From the NCBI GenBank assembly GCA_965223255.1, contig CBDCWA010000004.1, positions 558,001-622,000 on the forward strand: a stretch of DNA of 64,000 bases, read 5' to 3'. The position numbers were made by a program, and so were the translations under genes. The notes beneath the pieces were generated by a model. It was given only the letters and a program-made list of their open reading frames with translations, did no database searches and was not told where the DNA came from. Origin of the DNA: CBDCWA01 sp965223255. GTDB lineage: Bacteria; Pseudomonadota; Alphaproteobacteria; Rhizobiales; Hyphomicrobiaceae. Below, piece after piece: positions 26,150-35,218 of this stretch (positions are counted from its first letter, which is position 1; every line of letters starts with the position of its first letter).

Positions 26150-26887
26150 TTAGGTCTCTTGCCCCTCGATTTCTTGCGCTAATTTCCGGATCGCCCGTTC
26201 GACACCGTCGGCGAACGGGTGGACCTTGATCAACTTGCGATAGACGGCCAGCGCCGCCTTCTTGCGACCGAGCTCCCTAAAAATATCGCCCAGGGCATCA
26301 AGCGCTTTGAAGTGATTGGGATCAAGCGCCAAGGTGCGCCTAAGGTCGCCGAGCGCGCGCTCTATGTCGCCCTCTTTGTAATAAACGAAAGCGCGCCGCA
26401 GGAACAATTCCGGGTGATCCGGCGCCAAATCTATCGCCCGATCCAGCAGTGACACGGCCAGACGCTGATCCTTCTTCTTGCTGGCCACCGCCGCCCGCTG
26501 CATCAGCAAATCGACCGTCTGGCTTCCCGACGTCCGCCAAACGCGTTGGATCACGCGCTCGATCCGCTTGGCAATATTTTCGTTCTTGGTCTTCGCCAAC
26601 TGTCGATAAAGTTCGGCCAAAAGTCGCGCCCGCTCCGCCCCACCATCCGGAATCGGCCCGCGCCACAACCGAGCGCGTCGGCGCTCCGCCTGTTCTTTGC
26701 GAACGTCATCCGGCGATCTACCTTTTTGCGCTTTTTGCCCTTTCCGAGCACCGCCTTCAGATTTCGGTTTTGGTTGGGCATCGGGGGGTGCGTTCGCTTG
26801 GCCAAAGCCATCATGCGCACCAAGTACGATCACAGCCACGCTCAGGCCAATCACCCCTAGCAATCGAAACATACCTCGCCACCTCAT
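26150..26887 (-). CDS. Secreted TPR-repeat protein
   Basis: A 245-residue protein from the ATG at 26887; an in-frame start at 26935 adds 16 residues before the signal. The hydrophobic signal peptide (about 5-27) ends near GAHDGFGQA. A basic, low-complexity stretch rich in K, G, R and P follows (about 30-75), then a helical region with TPR units from about 120. The clearest repeats read AVSLLDRAIDLAPDHPELFLRRAFVYYKEGDIERALGDLRRTLALDPNHFKALDALGDIF in successive 34-residue steps. It is probably a periplasmic scaffold. The gene lies between pyk (convergent) and rpmJ. Confidence 0.85.
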   Translation of the reverse strand: MRWRGMFRLLGVIGLSVAVIVLGAHDGFGQANAPPDAQPKPKSEGGARKGQKAQKGRSPDDVRKEQAERRRARLWRGPIPDGGAERARLLAELYRQLAKTKNENIAKRIERVIQRVWRTSGSQTVDLLMQRAAVASKKKDQRLAVSLLDRAIDLAPDHPELFLRRAFVYYKEGDIERALGDLRRTLALDPNHFKALDALGDIFRELGRKKAALAVYRKLIKVHPFADGVERAIRKLAQEIEGQET

Positions 26888-27072
26888 TGAAATGGACACC
26901 AGATGATACTGATGCGGCCGGCCACGACCAACCATGGCGAGAGCCTGTCAGGCACCTAGAGCGTAGATATGGCACTGGCTTAGGGCAAATAAAAGATGCC
27001 GACGGATCGCCGACCCGCCAGCATTTTGGCAAACAGCGCCCCAGCAGGGGGCAAATTTCACGGAACCGCGCG

Positions 27073-27198
27073 TTAGCCCTGGCGCGCTTTAAAGCGCCTT
27101 TGAGTCTTGTTGATCACATAGATCCGGCCTTTACGCCTGACAACGCGGTTATCCCGATGCCGCCCCTTCAGCGACTTAATTGAATTCTTAACCTTCAT
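27073..27198 (-). CDS. rpmJ: Ribosomal protein bL36, zinc-free form
   Basis: A 41-residue basic protein, MKVKNSIKSLKGRHRD at the N-terminus and RRFKARQG at the C-terminus, which is a full bL36. The cysteines that hold zinc in the C+ form are replaced: the middle reads RVVRRKGRIYVINKTQ, with N where the third Cys would be. AGGA lies about 8 bases before the ATG. It is a structural protein of the 50S subunit. The C- type is usual in alphaproteobacteria as the only copy. The gene is too short for common ORF length cut-offs and is easily missed. Confidence 0.96.
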   Translation of the reverse strand: MKVKNSIKSLKGRHRDNRVVRRKGRIYVINKTQRRFKARQG

Positions 27199-27430
27199 AT
27201 CCAGTCCTACAATCCCGGTCGCAGCACAGCTGCTGCGCCCTGATAATCACCCACAGCCCCCGCTTGATCGGGAACCCACCAAGACGACCCCTGCGCCAGC
27301 GCGCGGCGCGACGTCAGGATAGTGCCTTGAAACGCGGGAGCGTTATGACACGAGCCGATCCCGACTGGCAAGGGGGCCTGGCCATGATTTTGGGCACCCG
27401 ATGCCGATGGCAGCGACCGTCGAATGGCCA

Positions 27431-29038
27431 CTACGGGCCGTGCCCGGTTGAAAGCGGCGAGGAGTCCGCCATCGCCATCATCGCGCGCACCAAGTCTTCC
27501 AGCAATGCGGTGCGCTTGTCGCCATAATCCGGATCGTCCCAGCGATTCATGAATTCGTTCGGATCAGCCTCTAACTCGTAAAGCTCGCCCCAGTCCGCCT
27601 GAGAATAAAGCGTCAAGCGCCAGCGTTCGGTAATGAGTGTGCGGGCTCGATTATTGGGCCCAAAACCCATATAGGGCTTTCTGACATCCTCCTCGATCAC
27701 GACATGCCCGCCGGTGTTGCCTGCCGCAACCAGAGCAGCCAGATCCCGGCCCTGCATACCATTGGCAATCGCGACACCGCACCGCGCCAGGATCGACGTA
27801 GCGACATCCATACTCGAGCACAGCAAGTCCGACACCACGCCGCGCTGAGTACACGTTGGATCTGACCAAATCAGCGGCGTGTTGACGAGTCCCCTATAGT
27901 GGACTGCGCCCTTCAAGACCAGCTGATGATCGCCCATCATATCGCCGTGATCACTCATAAAGACGATCACCGTATCTTTACGTTGATCCAGCCTATCGAG
28001 CGCTGCCAGCACTTGGCCGATCCCATCATCGATCATCGCGATCATACCATAGGTCACCGCCAGCATTTGTTTCAGCCATGGCGCCGTTACCCCCATAACA
28101 GTGTGGCCGTCGAGGTTTGAGGTCCCATCGTCGCGCTCTTTCCAAAGCTGGCGGACCTGCGGCGGCAAGGTGTTCTGGGGCTGATGAAACGCGTCCGGAA
28201 GCGGCATGTCATCGGGATTGAACATATCGAAATATCGTCCCGGTGCTGTGAACGGATGGTGCGGATCCGGGAAGGAACACTGAATGAAAAACGGCCGATC
28301 GGATTTCTGCGCGTGATTTTCAAGATACTTGACCGTTTCGTCGGCGATCCATTGTGTCGTGTGCAGCTCTTCAGGAATTGCCGTCTTCCAGGTCTGCGGT
28401 GCAGTAATGTCGTATTTCGGTTTGAGCGCATTATCCTTGCCGCGATAGTTTGCGTTGTCCGGCAAAACCTCATCGAGCCAACGCCCATAATGCCCAACCG
28501 CTTTATCACCATGGCCGATGACAACACGCAGCGTATCAAAACCGTACCACGGCAACTCCGGCTCAAAACCCGCCTCTCCCGTCCACGTTGTGCGCAATTC
28601 CTGATCGTAACGCCCATCAAGGCCATGACCCTGGTGTGCTTCGCGCATACCGATCGATGGGCCAATGCGATTTGGGTCGGGCTCTGGCAAGCCATATTTG
28701 ATTGCCCTGGCCGACATGTTTTGCAGGTGCGATTTGCCGATCAAAGCCGTGTCGTACCCTGCGTCTCGCAACAGATGCACAAACGTTGTCGCACGGCGGG
28801 ACAACGAGGCTCCGTTCTGTCGCACACCATGCAATGATGGTGGTCGGCTTGTCATCAATGACGCACGATTAGGCATGCAGATCGGGCACGTGACATAGCT
28901 GCGCGTAAATCGCACCCCGTCACGGGCAAGAGAATCGATATTGGGGGTCGGCGCAATGTCATTTCCGCTGCACCCAATATGATCAGCCCGTTGCTGATCG
29001 GTAATGAACAACAAGACATTCGGCTGTTTTTGTGACAC
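27431..29038 (-). CDS. Cys-type sulfatase
   Basis: A 535-residue sulfatase-family hydrolase from the GTG at 29038, which has GAGGGG about 10 bases upstream; a TTG at 29068 is the alternative. The metal site begins at ITDQQRAD (D14). The nucleophile motif is CMPNRASLMTSR with C54, the residue that must be converted to formylglycine (C-x-P-x-R). Further metal ligands lie in FMSDHGDMMGDH. There is no signal peptide, so it is probably cytoplasmic, like choline-sulfatase relatives. No formylglycine-generating enzyme is in the window. The substrate (a sulfate, phosphonate or phosphate ester) cannot be told. It is the only catabolic gene on the minus strand in this stretch. Confidence 0.9.
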   Translation of the reverse strand: MSQKQPNVLLFITDQQRADHIGCSGNDIAPTPNIDSLARDGVRFTRSYVTCPICMPNRASLMTSRPPSLHGVRQNGASLSRRATTFVHLLRDAGYDTALIGKSHLQNMSARAIKYGLPEPDPNRIGPSIGMREAHQGHGLDGRYDQELRTTWTGEAGFEPELPWYGFDTLRVVIGHGDKAVGHYGRWLDEVLPDNANYRGKDNALKPKYDITAPQTWKTAIPEELHTTQWIADETVKYLENHAQKSDRPFFIQCSFPDPHHPFTAPGRYFDMFNPDDMPLPDAFHQPQNTLPPQVRQLWKERDDGTSNLDGHTVMGVTAPWLKQMLAVTYGMIAMIDDGIGQVLAALDRLDQRKDTVIVFMSDHGDMMGDHQLVLKGAVHYRGLVNTPLIWSDPTCTQRGVVSDLLCSSMDVATSILARCGVAIANGMQGRDLAALVAAGNTGGHVVIEEDVRKPYMGFGPNNRARTLITERWRLTLYSQADWGELYELEADPNEFMNRWDDPDYGDKRTALLEDLVRAMMAMADSSPLSTGHGP

Positions 29039-29244
29039 AAGCAGGCCCCTCACGGCTCCCAAGATCAATCGGCGGCCTCACAGCCACAGCGATCTTGGCA
29101 ATGGATTCAGTATGTTGAAATCAATCGCTCTAGACCCTGCACCGTAGACGCCTCGCTGATCCCAGTCTAGATTTGCACGCCGCTATCAATTATGTCGGAC
29201 CAGAACCAGAAGCGGCACGCATCACGTTAGGGAGCGACTAAAAC

Positions 29245-31563
29245 ATGGGTGAGTTTGCGATTGGCCAGGCTGTAACGCGCTTCGAAGACCCACGCCTTTT
29301 GCGCGGCGGCGGACGCTACACTGATGATGTCCGCCTTCCGAATATGGCCCATTGCTTGATCCTGCGTGCTGACCACGCTCACGCTACGATTGATCGCATC
29401 GAGACCGCAGCAGCCAAATCTGCACCAGGTGTACATGCCGTCTTGACCGGCGATGATTGGGCTCGATCAGGTCTTCCCGATCTCCCGGTTGGCAATGGCA
29501 AAATGACCCGCCCGGGCGGCAAACCGCTGTACCGAACTCCGTTTCCCGGTTTGACAAGCGACCGGGTCCGCTGGGCCGGCGACTATGTGGCAATTGTCAT
29601 CGCCGACACCATGGAAGAGGCTCAGGACGCCGCTGAGTTGATCGACATCGACTACACACCTTTGCCGGTCATCGTCTCGACCGAAGACGCCTGCAAAGAT
29701 GGCGCACCGTTGATCTGGTCTGATTGCGCCAACAACATCTGTTTCCAGCAACAGCTGGGCGACAAGGATGCGACAGAAGCTGCATTCGCGAAAGCGGCCC
29801 ACGTTGTCTCACATCGTTTGCTCATAAATCGTGTCACAGCCGCAGCGCTGGAGCCGCGCTCATGTGTTGGCGCTTATGATCCAACAAGCGATCGCTACAC
29901 ACTTTACACCCAGGTCCAATCCGCCCATGGCATTCGCGTTGGCGTCGCACGGGGCCTCGGCGTGCCGGAAAGCAATGTGCGCATTATTGCCGGTGACATT
30001 GGCGGCAGTTTCGGCATGAAGTCGGCCGTCTATCATGAGATGATTCTGACCCTTTGGGCCTCAAAGATTACCGGTCGCCCGATTAAGTGGACCAGCACGC
30101 GCGCCGAGGCCTTTCTCGCCGATGCACAAGGTCGCGATAATGTTGCGAACGTCTCTCTAGCCCTCGACAAAGACCACAAGTTTCTTGGCCTCAAGCTCGA
30201 CAATGTGTGCGCCGTCGGCGCCTATCTGCAGGCGGGCGGCGAAATGTCTCCAAGCAATAACATCGGTGGCATTTCCGGTGTCTATACGTTCGAGGCGGTT
30301 TTTGCCGAAGTAACGGCAGTCTTCACAAACACCACATATTTGCGCCCCTATCGCGGAGCGGGCAGACCGGAGGCAACGTTTATTATCGAGCGCATCATCG
30401 ACGTGGCCGCCGACGAATTGGGCGTCGACCCCGTTGAATTGCGCCGCAAGAACCTCATTCCCAAGGAAGCCATGCCCTACAAGTCTGCCTTCCTGTTTTC
30501 CTTCGATTCCGGCGACTTTGCGAAAAACATGGATATGGCTGTCGACATGGCAGACTACGACGGCTTCGAAGCCCGCCGCTCGGACGCCAAAGCCCGTGGC
30601 AAACTGAGAGGCATCGGTGTTGCCAACAGCATTGAAAAAGCTGCAGGCCCCGGCGTCGAAGCTGCCGAAATTCGTTTTGACCGCTCTGGCGCCGCCACCA
30701 TTCTGTCCGGCTCGGTCACACAAGGCCAGGGTCATGAGACGATGTACAAACAAATCGTCGCAACCGAACTTGGCATCGATCCGGGCGAGGTCCACTACAT
30801 CTATGGTGACACGGATGCCGTCTTTTTTGGCCACGGCACCGGCGGTTCGCGCTCGGCGACCATCGGTGGCTCGGCAATGAAAATGGCAAGCGGACGCATC
30901 CTCGAAAAGGCAACTAAGATTGCAGCGCATCTGCTGGAAACGGAAGAGGTGGACTTCTCCGAAGGTGTGTTTACTGCCCGCGGCACCAATGCATCATTGA
31001 CTATGAAGGAAGTTGCACAGGCCGCCAGTCAACCGGCACGCTTGCCGCCGGGCATGGAACCAGGCCTGACTGCAAATGCGATTTTCAAAAACACCGTCAC
31101 AACATTCCCCAATGGGACCCACATTTGCGAAGTGGAAATTGATCCGGACACCGGCGAACTAGAGGTTTTACGATATTCTGTTGTGGACGACGTCGGTACG
31201 GTCATAAATCCGATTACGCTTGCCGGTCAGATCAAGGGCGGCATCGTCCAGGGCCTCGGTCAAATCTTAAAAGAGAATATCGCATACGATCCCGACTCTG
31301 GCCAATTACTGACTGCATCATTCATGGATTACGCCATGCCGCGCGCCATCGATGTCTGCAATATGGATTTTCAGGCCAATGTTGTACCAACCACCGTTAA
31401 CCCGATGGGCACCAAAGGCGCTGGTGAAGCCGGTTGCGTCGGTGCCATGCCGGCGGTCGCAAATGCCGTGATTGACGCGTTGTCCCCACTTGGCATTAGG
31501 GATCTGGATATGCCGACGACACCACAGCGCATTTGGCAAGCTATCCAGCAGGCGAAAACCTAG
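29245..31563 (+). CDS. Xanthine-dehydrogenase-type molybdopterin-binding (large) subunit, orphan
   Basis: A 772-residue protein with the a/b hammerhead domain (about 15-130, GGGRYTDDV) and the two Mo-cofactor domains. Cofactor motifs are GGSFGMKSAVYHE, PYRGAGRPEA (the form-II loop, not the Cys-containing loop of true CO dehydrogenase) and GSVTQGQGHET. The catalytic glutamate is E728 in KGAGEAG. The enzyme would hydroxylate an aldehyde or N-heterocycle. The FAD and 2Fe-2S subunit genes that such enzymes need are not next to it; the nearest copies are at 55.4-56.8 kb with their own large subunit. A flavin monooxygenase and a cupin gene follow on the same strand. Confidence 0.92.
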   Translation: MGEFAIGQAVTRFEDPRLLRGGGRYTDDVRLPNMAHCLILRADHAHATIDRIETAAAKSAPGVHAVLTGDDWARSGLPDLPVGNGKMTRPGGKPLYRTPFPGLTSDRVRWAGDYVAIVIADTMEEAQDAAELIDIDYTPLPVIVSTEDACKDGAPLIWSDCANNICFQQQLGDKDATEAAFAKAAHVVSHRLLINRVTAAALEPRSCVGAYDPTSDRYTLYTQVQSAHGIRVGVARGLGVPESNVRIIAGDIGGSFGMKSAVYHEMILTLWASKITGRPIKWTSTRAEAFLADAQGRDNVANVSLALDKDHKFLGLKLDNVCAVGAYLQAGGEMSPSNNIGGISGVYTFEAVFAEVTAVFTNTTYLRPYRGAGRPEATFIIERIIDVAADELGVDPVELRRKNLIPKEAMPYKSAFLFSFDSGDFAKNMDMAVDMADYDGFEARRSDAKARGKLRGIGVANSIEKAAGPGVEAAEIRFDRSGAATILSGSVTQGQGHETMYKQIVATELGIDPGEVHYIYGDTDAVFFGHGTGGSRSATIGGSAMKMASGRILEKATKIAAHLLETEEVDFSEGVFTARGTNASLTMKEVAQAASQPARLPPGMEPGLTANAIFKNTVTTFPNGTHICEVEIDPDTGELEVLRYSVVDDVGTVINPITLAGQIKGGIVQGLGQILKENIAYDPDSGQLLTASFMDYAMPRAIDVCNMDFQANVVPTTVNPMGTKGAGEAGCVGAMPAVANAVIDALSPLGIRDLDMPTTPQRIWQAIQQAKT

Positions 31564-31660
31564 ACGATAGCGGCGCAGGGACGGGACTAAAGCCCTCTTC
31601 CCGAGGCCACCAACATACCGTAATCTATCAGCGATTGGAGACCGATAGCGGAGGAGCAAG

Positions 31661-32704
31661 ATGCAGTTTGGTATTTATGCACCGATACCAATGGCAACTA
31701 TGGCCTCGCCCGAAGTGATTCAGGCGCTTGAAGAGGCAACCTCACCGCTGCCCGACGGCCGCCGCGACGCCCAGTTCGATCATGCCGTAGACCTACTCCT
31801 CACGGCCGATGAGGTCGGCTTTGACATCACACTTTATGCCGAACGCCACCTCGGTGAAGATCTTTCGGCCTGGGTTCTGGCAAGCGCCGTCGGCTCGCGC
31901 TGCAATCGAATGCGTGCCATGGTGGCCGTCCATCCCGGCCTATGGGATCCGGTTATGATCGCCAAGCACGCCGTCTCCCTTGACCGTATCTGCAAGGGGC
32001 GCATGGCCATAAACATCGTCAATGGCTGGTTCGACGAGGAATTCGAAATGTTTGGCGGTACGATCCTGTCGGGCGAGGACCGCTATCGCCGCGCAACGGA
32101 ATTCATCGAGATCATGCGCGGCCTGTGGACCAATGAAACATTCACCTACAAAGGCAAATTCCACTCAGTTGAGAACGCACGCCTGCTCTTAAAACCGGCA
32201 ACACCAACCCCGCCTGAAATGTTCTCAGTGTCTTCTGGCGATATGGGGCGGGACTTCATTGCAAACACCTGCGATTGGTGGTTTGTCAATTACCCGAAGG
32301 AGGCGCAAAGCACTGACGAGGTATTGAGAGAACTGGAAGCCTCGATTAAGGACATGCACCGTCGGACCGAGCGGAGCGGTCGGAAGATTCACTTTGCGCT
32401 AAATCCTGTGATTGGTGTTGGCGATAATGAGCAGGCGGCAATCGACGAAATCGTCCACCATCTGACCTCTTACACACCGGAGGCAGAATCGCGCAAAGTG
32501 GTGCGCCGCATGTTGCCGAATACACTTGCCGGCCTGATTGGACCGCCGGCCAAGGTCCGCCGCCAGGTCCAGCGCTACGCCGACATGGGCCTCGACCTTT
32601 TATTGTGCAAAATGATACCGACACCGGCGACCGTTCGCCAAATTGCCGCAGAAATCATTCATCCCTACCGGGCTGGCAGCGAGGCGCCCGCAATGGTGAG
32701 TTAG
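31661..32704 (+). CDS. Luciferase-like flavin-dependent monooxygenase
   Basis: A 347-residue bacterial-luciferase-fold (LLM class) oxidoreductase that uses reduced FMN or F420; in proteobacteria FMNH2 is likely. Family signs are FGIYAPIP at the N-terminus, TADEVGFDITLYAERH, then RMAINIVNGWFDEEFEMFGG, which closely follows the SsuD/SfnG pattern for sulfonate and sulfone monooxygenases, and DRYRRATEFIEIMRGLW. GGAGGAG lies just before the ATG. A flavin reductase partner is not nearby. With the sulfatase upstream it hints at use of organosulfur compounds, but the actual substrate is unproven. Confidence 0.88.
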   Translation: MQFGIYAPIPMATMASPEVIQALEEATSPLPDGRRDAQFDHAVDLLLTADEVGFDITLYAERHLGEDLSAWVLASAVGSRCNRMRAMVAVHPGLWDPVMIAKHAVSLDRICKGRMAINIVNGWFDEEFEMFGGTILSGEDRYRRATEFIEIMRGLWTNETFTYKGKFHSVENARLLLKPATPTPPEMFSVSSGDMGRDFIANTCDWWFVNYPKEAQSTDEVLRELEASIKDMHRRTERSGRKIHFALNPVIGVGDNEQAAIDEIVHHLTSYTPEAESRKVVRRMLPNTLAGLIGPPAKVRRQVQRYADMGLDLLLCKMIPTPATVRQIAAEIIHPYRAGSEAPAMVS

Positions 32705-32766
32705 GCGACAGCACTTAGAGCAAACACGCGCCACGATATATATATTGGAGAGAGGACTTCCATCCA

Positions 32767-33354
32767 ATGACCCAACGCTTGCTGCGTTTCCAAACGTTTA
32801 TTGATCAAATCCGTGACATCTGGGCACTTGAATCCGATATGGCGGTTCGGTTTGCCAAGGCCAAGCCGCTCATGGAATCCCTCATTCTTGATCCGGACAT
32901 AAAGGCCAGCTCACGGACTTGGCCCTCGACAGAAGGCCATAAGAATCTGGTTTTCTACGTCGATCCGGATTTTGGCTTCGCCGTCAATGGCGTCGTCCGC
33001 GAACCCGGCCGTGTCGGCCGCATTCACGATCATGGCGATTGCTGGGTGCTCTATGGTGTGTGCGATGGCCTGGAAAGCCTCGAACGCTATGACCGCGTGG
33101 ATGATCGCTCCAAGCCGGATTATGCCGAAATCCGCCTGGCCTCGGATCTCGCCGGCGTTCCCGGCCGCGCTGATATTGTTGCCCCCTATGAAATCCATCG
33201 CGAGAAAGGCGGCCCCCGCCGCTCCGCAGCCGTGATCCTGAGGTCGCGCCAACTTGGCGAAGGCACCATCAAGCAGGGTCGTTATGACCTGGATACCTGC
33301 GAATACTTCGAAGGTTGGGGCGCAACTCAGGTGCCTTATGAGATGGTGGCTTGA
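32767..33354 (+). CDS. Cupin-fold protein of the cysteine-dioxygenase-like group
   Basis: A 195-residue protein with a helical first 50 residues and then a double-stranded beta-helix. The metal site is RIHDHGDCWVLYGV (H87 and H89), and a later histidine in YEIHREKGG could be the third ligand, giving a three-histidine iron site as in thiol dioxygenases. The WPSTEGHKNLVFYVDPDFGFAV stretch before it is typical of predicted metal-dependent beta-helix proteins. It follows the flavin monooxygenase by 62 bp, so co-transcription is likely. The substrate is unknown; a thiol or small organic acid is possible. Confidence 0.75.
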   Translation: MTQRLLRFQTFIDQIRDIWALESDMAVRFAKAKPLMESLILDPDIKASSRTWPSTEGHKNLVFYVDPDFGFAVNGVVREPGRVGRIHDHGDCWVLYGVCDGLESLERYDRVDDRSKPDYAEIRLASDLAGVPGRADIVAPYEIHREKGGPRRSAAVILRSRQLGEGTIKQGRYDLDTCEYFEGWGATQVPYEMVA

Positions 33355-33459
33355 GCTTGCGGTTTGAGTGAGCCGATGGCTCTGGCGTGATGATCTCCAG
33401 ACCCGCGTGATCATAATCACGAAACGACAGGCGTCCGAGCCTTCGGTTCAGGGGCCTCA

Positions 33460-34392
33460 CTACTTGATGATGCCAAGCCGACGAAATTCCCGTTCGGCCT
33501 CTGTGGTTATATTTGCGTTGATCGTCCACCCGTAGCGTTGGCTCGACAACATGATTAGTCTAAATTGTGCAAATTCCTCTTCAGACATCTTACGTCCGAC
33601 AGGCGACTTATAGAATTTTATGGTCTCTTCGAGTTCCTGAAGCGTAAAGATTTGGGCCCATCTCTCTGTCGTGGACGCCATGATCTTCGGCACCCGGTCC
33701 TGCAAAAATTTATCTAGACGATCTGACAGTACCGGGCGTGGCGGCTGGCCCTTCAGAGGCGACAGCCTTTGAAGACCACGATACATTGCCATCATCGTGT
33801 CCTTGGAGAGCGTCTTGAATTGCGTCAACATTTCAATAGAGTTTATCAACTCTCTGGCAGCCGCCAGCCGCACCGGATCCACAGTGCTCTTGCCCGATTT
33901 TTTAAACTTATGGGTTCGCTTAATCTTTTGCATCGCAGCAATCATCTCATCGAATATTTTTCCCGCCATTGCTGACCGATAGTATTCGATAATCTCAGCA
34001 AGCTCCTGCAACGTAAATTTCTCGGCCCAACGCCGAGTGCGCTGCTCGTTGAGGGTCTTCAAAAACGATCTATACTCTATCAAGACCTTTTTGACGATGG
34101 GCTTCAGGATTTCGCGAATCTTCTTTTCCTTCTTCGGAGCCCGCGGAATATAACGTTGCGCTACAAGACCAACCAGATACTCAGCTGGATCAGTAGCCGT
34201 CTTTTCCCGATCGGCCGACTTCATTTGGCCCATCGCATTGAGCAGCTCCTTCGCCGCAGCAAGGCGCGCCGGATTGACCAGACTTGGCACATTTTTGGCT
34301 TTTTGAGCTGTCTGCGCTGCAACCACTGTGGCAGTTGCGATGAGCCCAACTAGGCAAGCGATGCAGATCGACGACAAGATGCGCTGCGGCAT
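33460..34392 (-). CDS. Secreted protein with two DUF2059-like domains
   Basis: A 310-residue protein with a signal peptide (MPQRILSSICIACLVG to about VVAAQTA). Two halves repeat the same plan: PARLAAAKELLNAM, a helical linker, then RWAEKFTLQELAEIIEYYRS (about 140-160) and RWAQIFTLQELEETIKFYKSPVGRKMSEE (about 255-283). That ending, with FTLQEL and FY-SP-G-K, is the DUF2059 signature. The function of DUF2059 is unknown. The signal peptide is nearly identical to that of the next gene, so the two are paralogues. AGG lies about 7 bases before the ATG. Confidence 0.82.
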   Translation of the reverse strand: MPQRILSSICIACLVGLIATATVVAAQTAQKAKNVPSLVNPARLAAAKELLNAMGQMKSADREKTATDPAEYLVGLVAQRYIPRAPKKEKKIREILKPIVKKVLIEYRSFLKTLNEQRTRRWAEKFTLQELAEIIEYYRSAMAGKIFDEMIAAMQKIKRTHKFKKSGKSTVDPVRLAAARELINSIEMLTQFKTLSKDTMMAMYRGLQRLSPLKGQPPRPVLSDRLDKFLQDRVPKIMASTTERWAQIFTLQELEETIKFYKSPVGRKMSEEEFAQFRLIMLSSQRYGWTINANITTEAEREFRRLGIIK

Positions 34393-34517
34393 GGAGACCT
34401 GTTGTGCGACATTAGTCCGTAAAATGACTGTAGCACAACATCCAATGCTATAAACACTATTAGGCCAACCGAAAAGTGTCGCCTAACAGGAGATCTCAGG
34501 GCGAGCCAACAGCCCGT

Positions 34518-35030
34518 CTACTTGATGCCTTGCTTGCGGAATTCCTGCGCCGCCTCGCGCGCCACTTCCATTCCGATCTTGCGTCCCCAGCGCATACCAA
34601 TCTGCGCACCTTTTTGCATGATACCGATTTGCTCACGCACCACTTTGCGCCCAATTGGCGAGCGGAAAAAATTGGTAACCTCTTTGATTTCAGCCGTCGT
34701 GAATTTTTCTGCCCATAGCGGTGCGAGTTTCGACATGATCTCTGATTTCCGGGCCAGAAACTTGTCCTCCAGGAGTTCAAAAATTGCGCGTATTTCCTTT
34801 TCTTTTTTGGGCAGTCGGGCTGCCTGGCTGCGCGCCATACCGGATATCAAAGTCTTGATCATCACATCGAACCGCTTGGATGAGCCCATCGTCTTTAGCA
34901 ATTCTTTGGCAGCTGCAATACGTTCTGGATCGATCTGTGTGGGTGCCGTCTGGGCCATGACTTGGGAAACGGATGCAAGACCTCCGATGAGGCATGCAAA
35001 ACAAATCGAGGCAAAAATGCGCTGTGGCAT
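34518..35030 (-). CDS. Secreted DUF2059 protein (single domain)
   Basis: A 170-residue protein from the ATG at 35030, which has AGGAG 6-10 bases upstream; a start at 35084 would add 18 residues before the signal. The signal peptide MPQRIFASICFACLIGG almost matches that of the neighbouring two-domain paralogue. The mature part reads PERIAAAKELLKTMG, a helical middle with KKEKEIRAIFE, then LWAEKFTTAEIKEVTNFFRSPIGRKV, the DUF2059 signature. It sits 125 bp upstream of the paralogue on the same strand, so the locus is a tandem duplication, with the downstream copy further duplicated inside. The role is unknown. Confidence 0.84.
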   Translation of the reverse strand: MPQRIFASICFACLIGGLASVSQVMAQTAPTQIDPERIAAAKELLKTMGSSKRFDVMIKTLISGMARSQAARLPKKEKEIRAIFELLEDKFLARKSEIMSKLAPLWAEKFTTAEIKEVTNFFRSPIGRKVVREQIGIMQKGAQIGMRWGRKIGMEVAREAAQEFRKQGIK

Positions 35031-35218
35031 ATGAGGCTCCTGTTTCGAGGTCATCGCGTATGAGTTGGATCTAAGGCGCCTCAACTATGCACAATGATGT
35101 CACCTATTGAGCGGTAAGGACTTGTGTCATTGCCGCGAGTAATCGTCGTGATTATGGCAAGAGATGAATAAATCGAACACCCACGGTCCCCAACTGAGCC
35201 TTTTCCGAGGCGCCCTCC

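Noticed and set aside
27207..27431. Minus-strand 74-codon frame that starts with GTG overlapping the sulfatase stop
   Set aside because: The one-base stop/start overlap is suggestive of coupling, but the peptide shows no family features and the region is a short spacer before rpmJ. Left out for lack of support.
30157..30930. Minus-strand 257-codon frame inside the orphan Mo-hydroxylase gene
   Set aside because: Antisense shadow of a well-supported coding sequence in a GC-biased reading frame.
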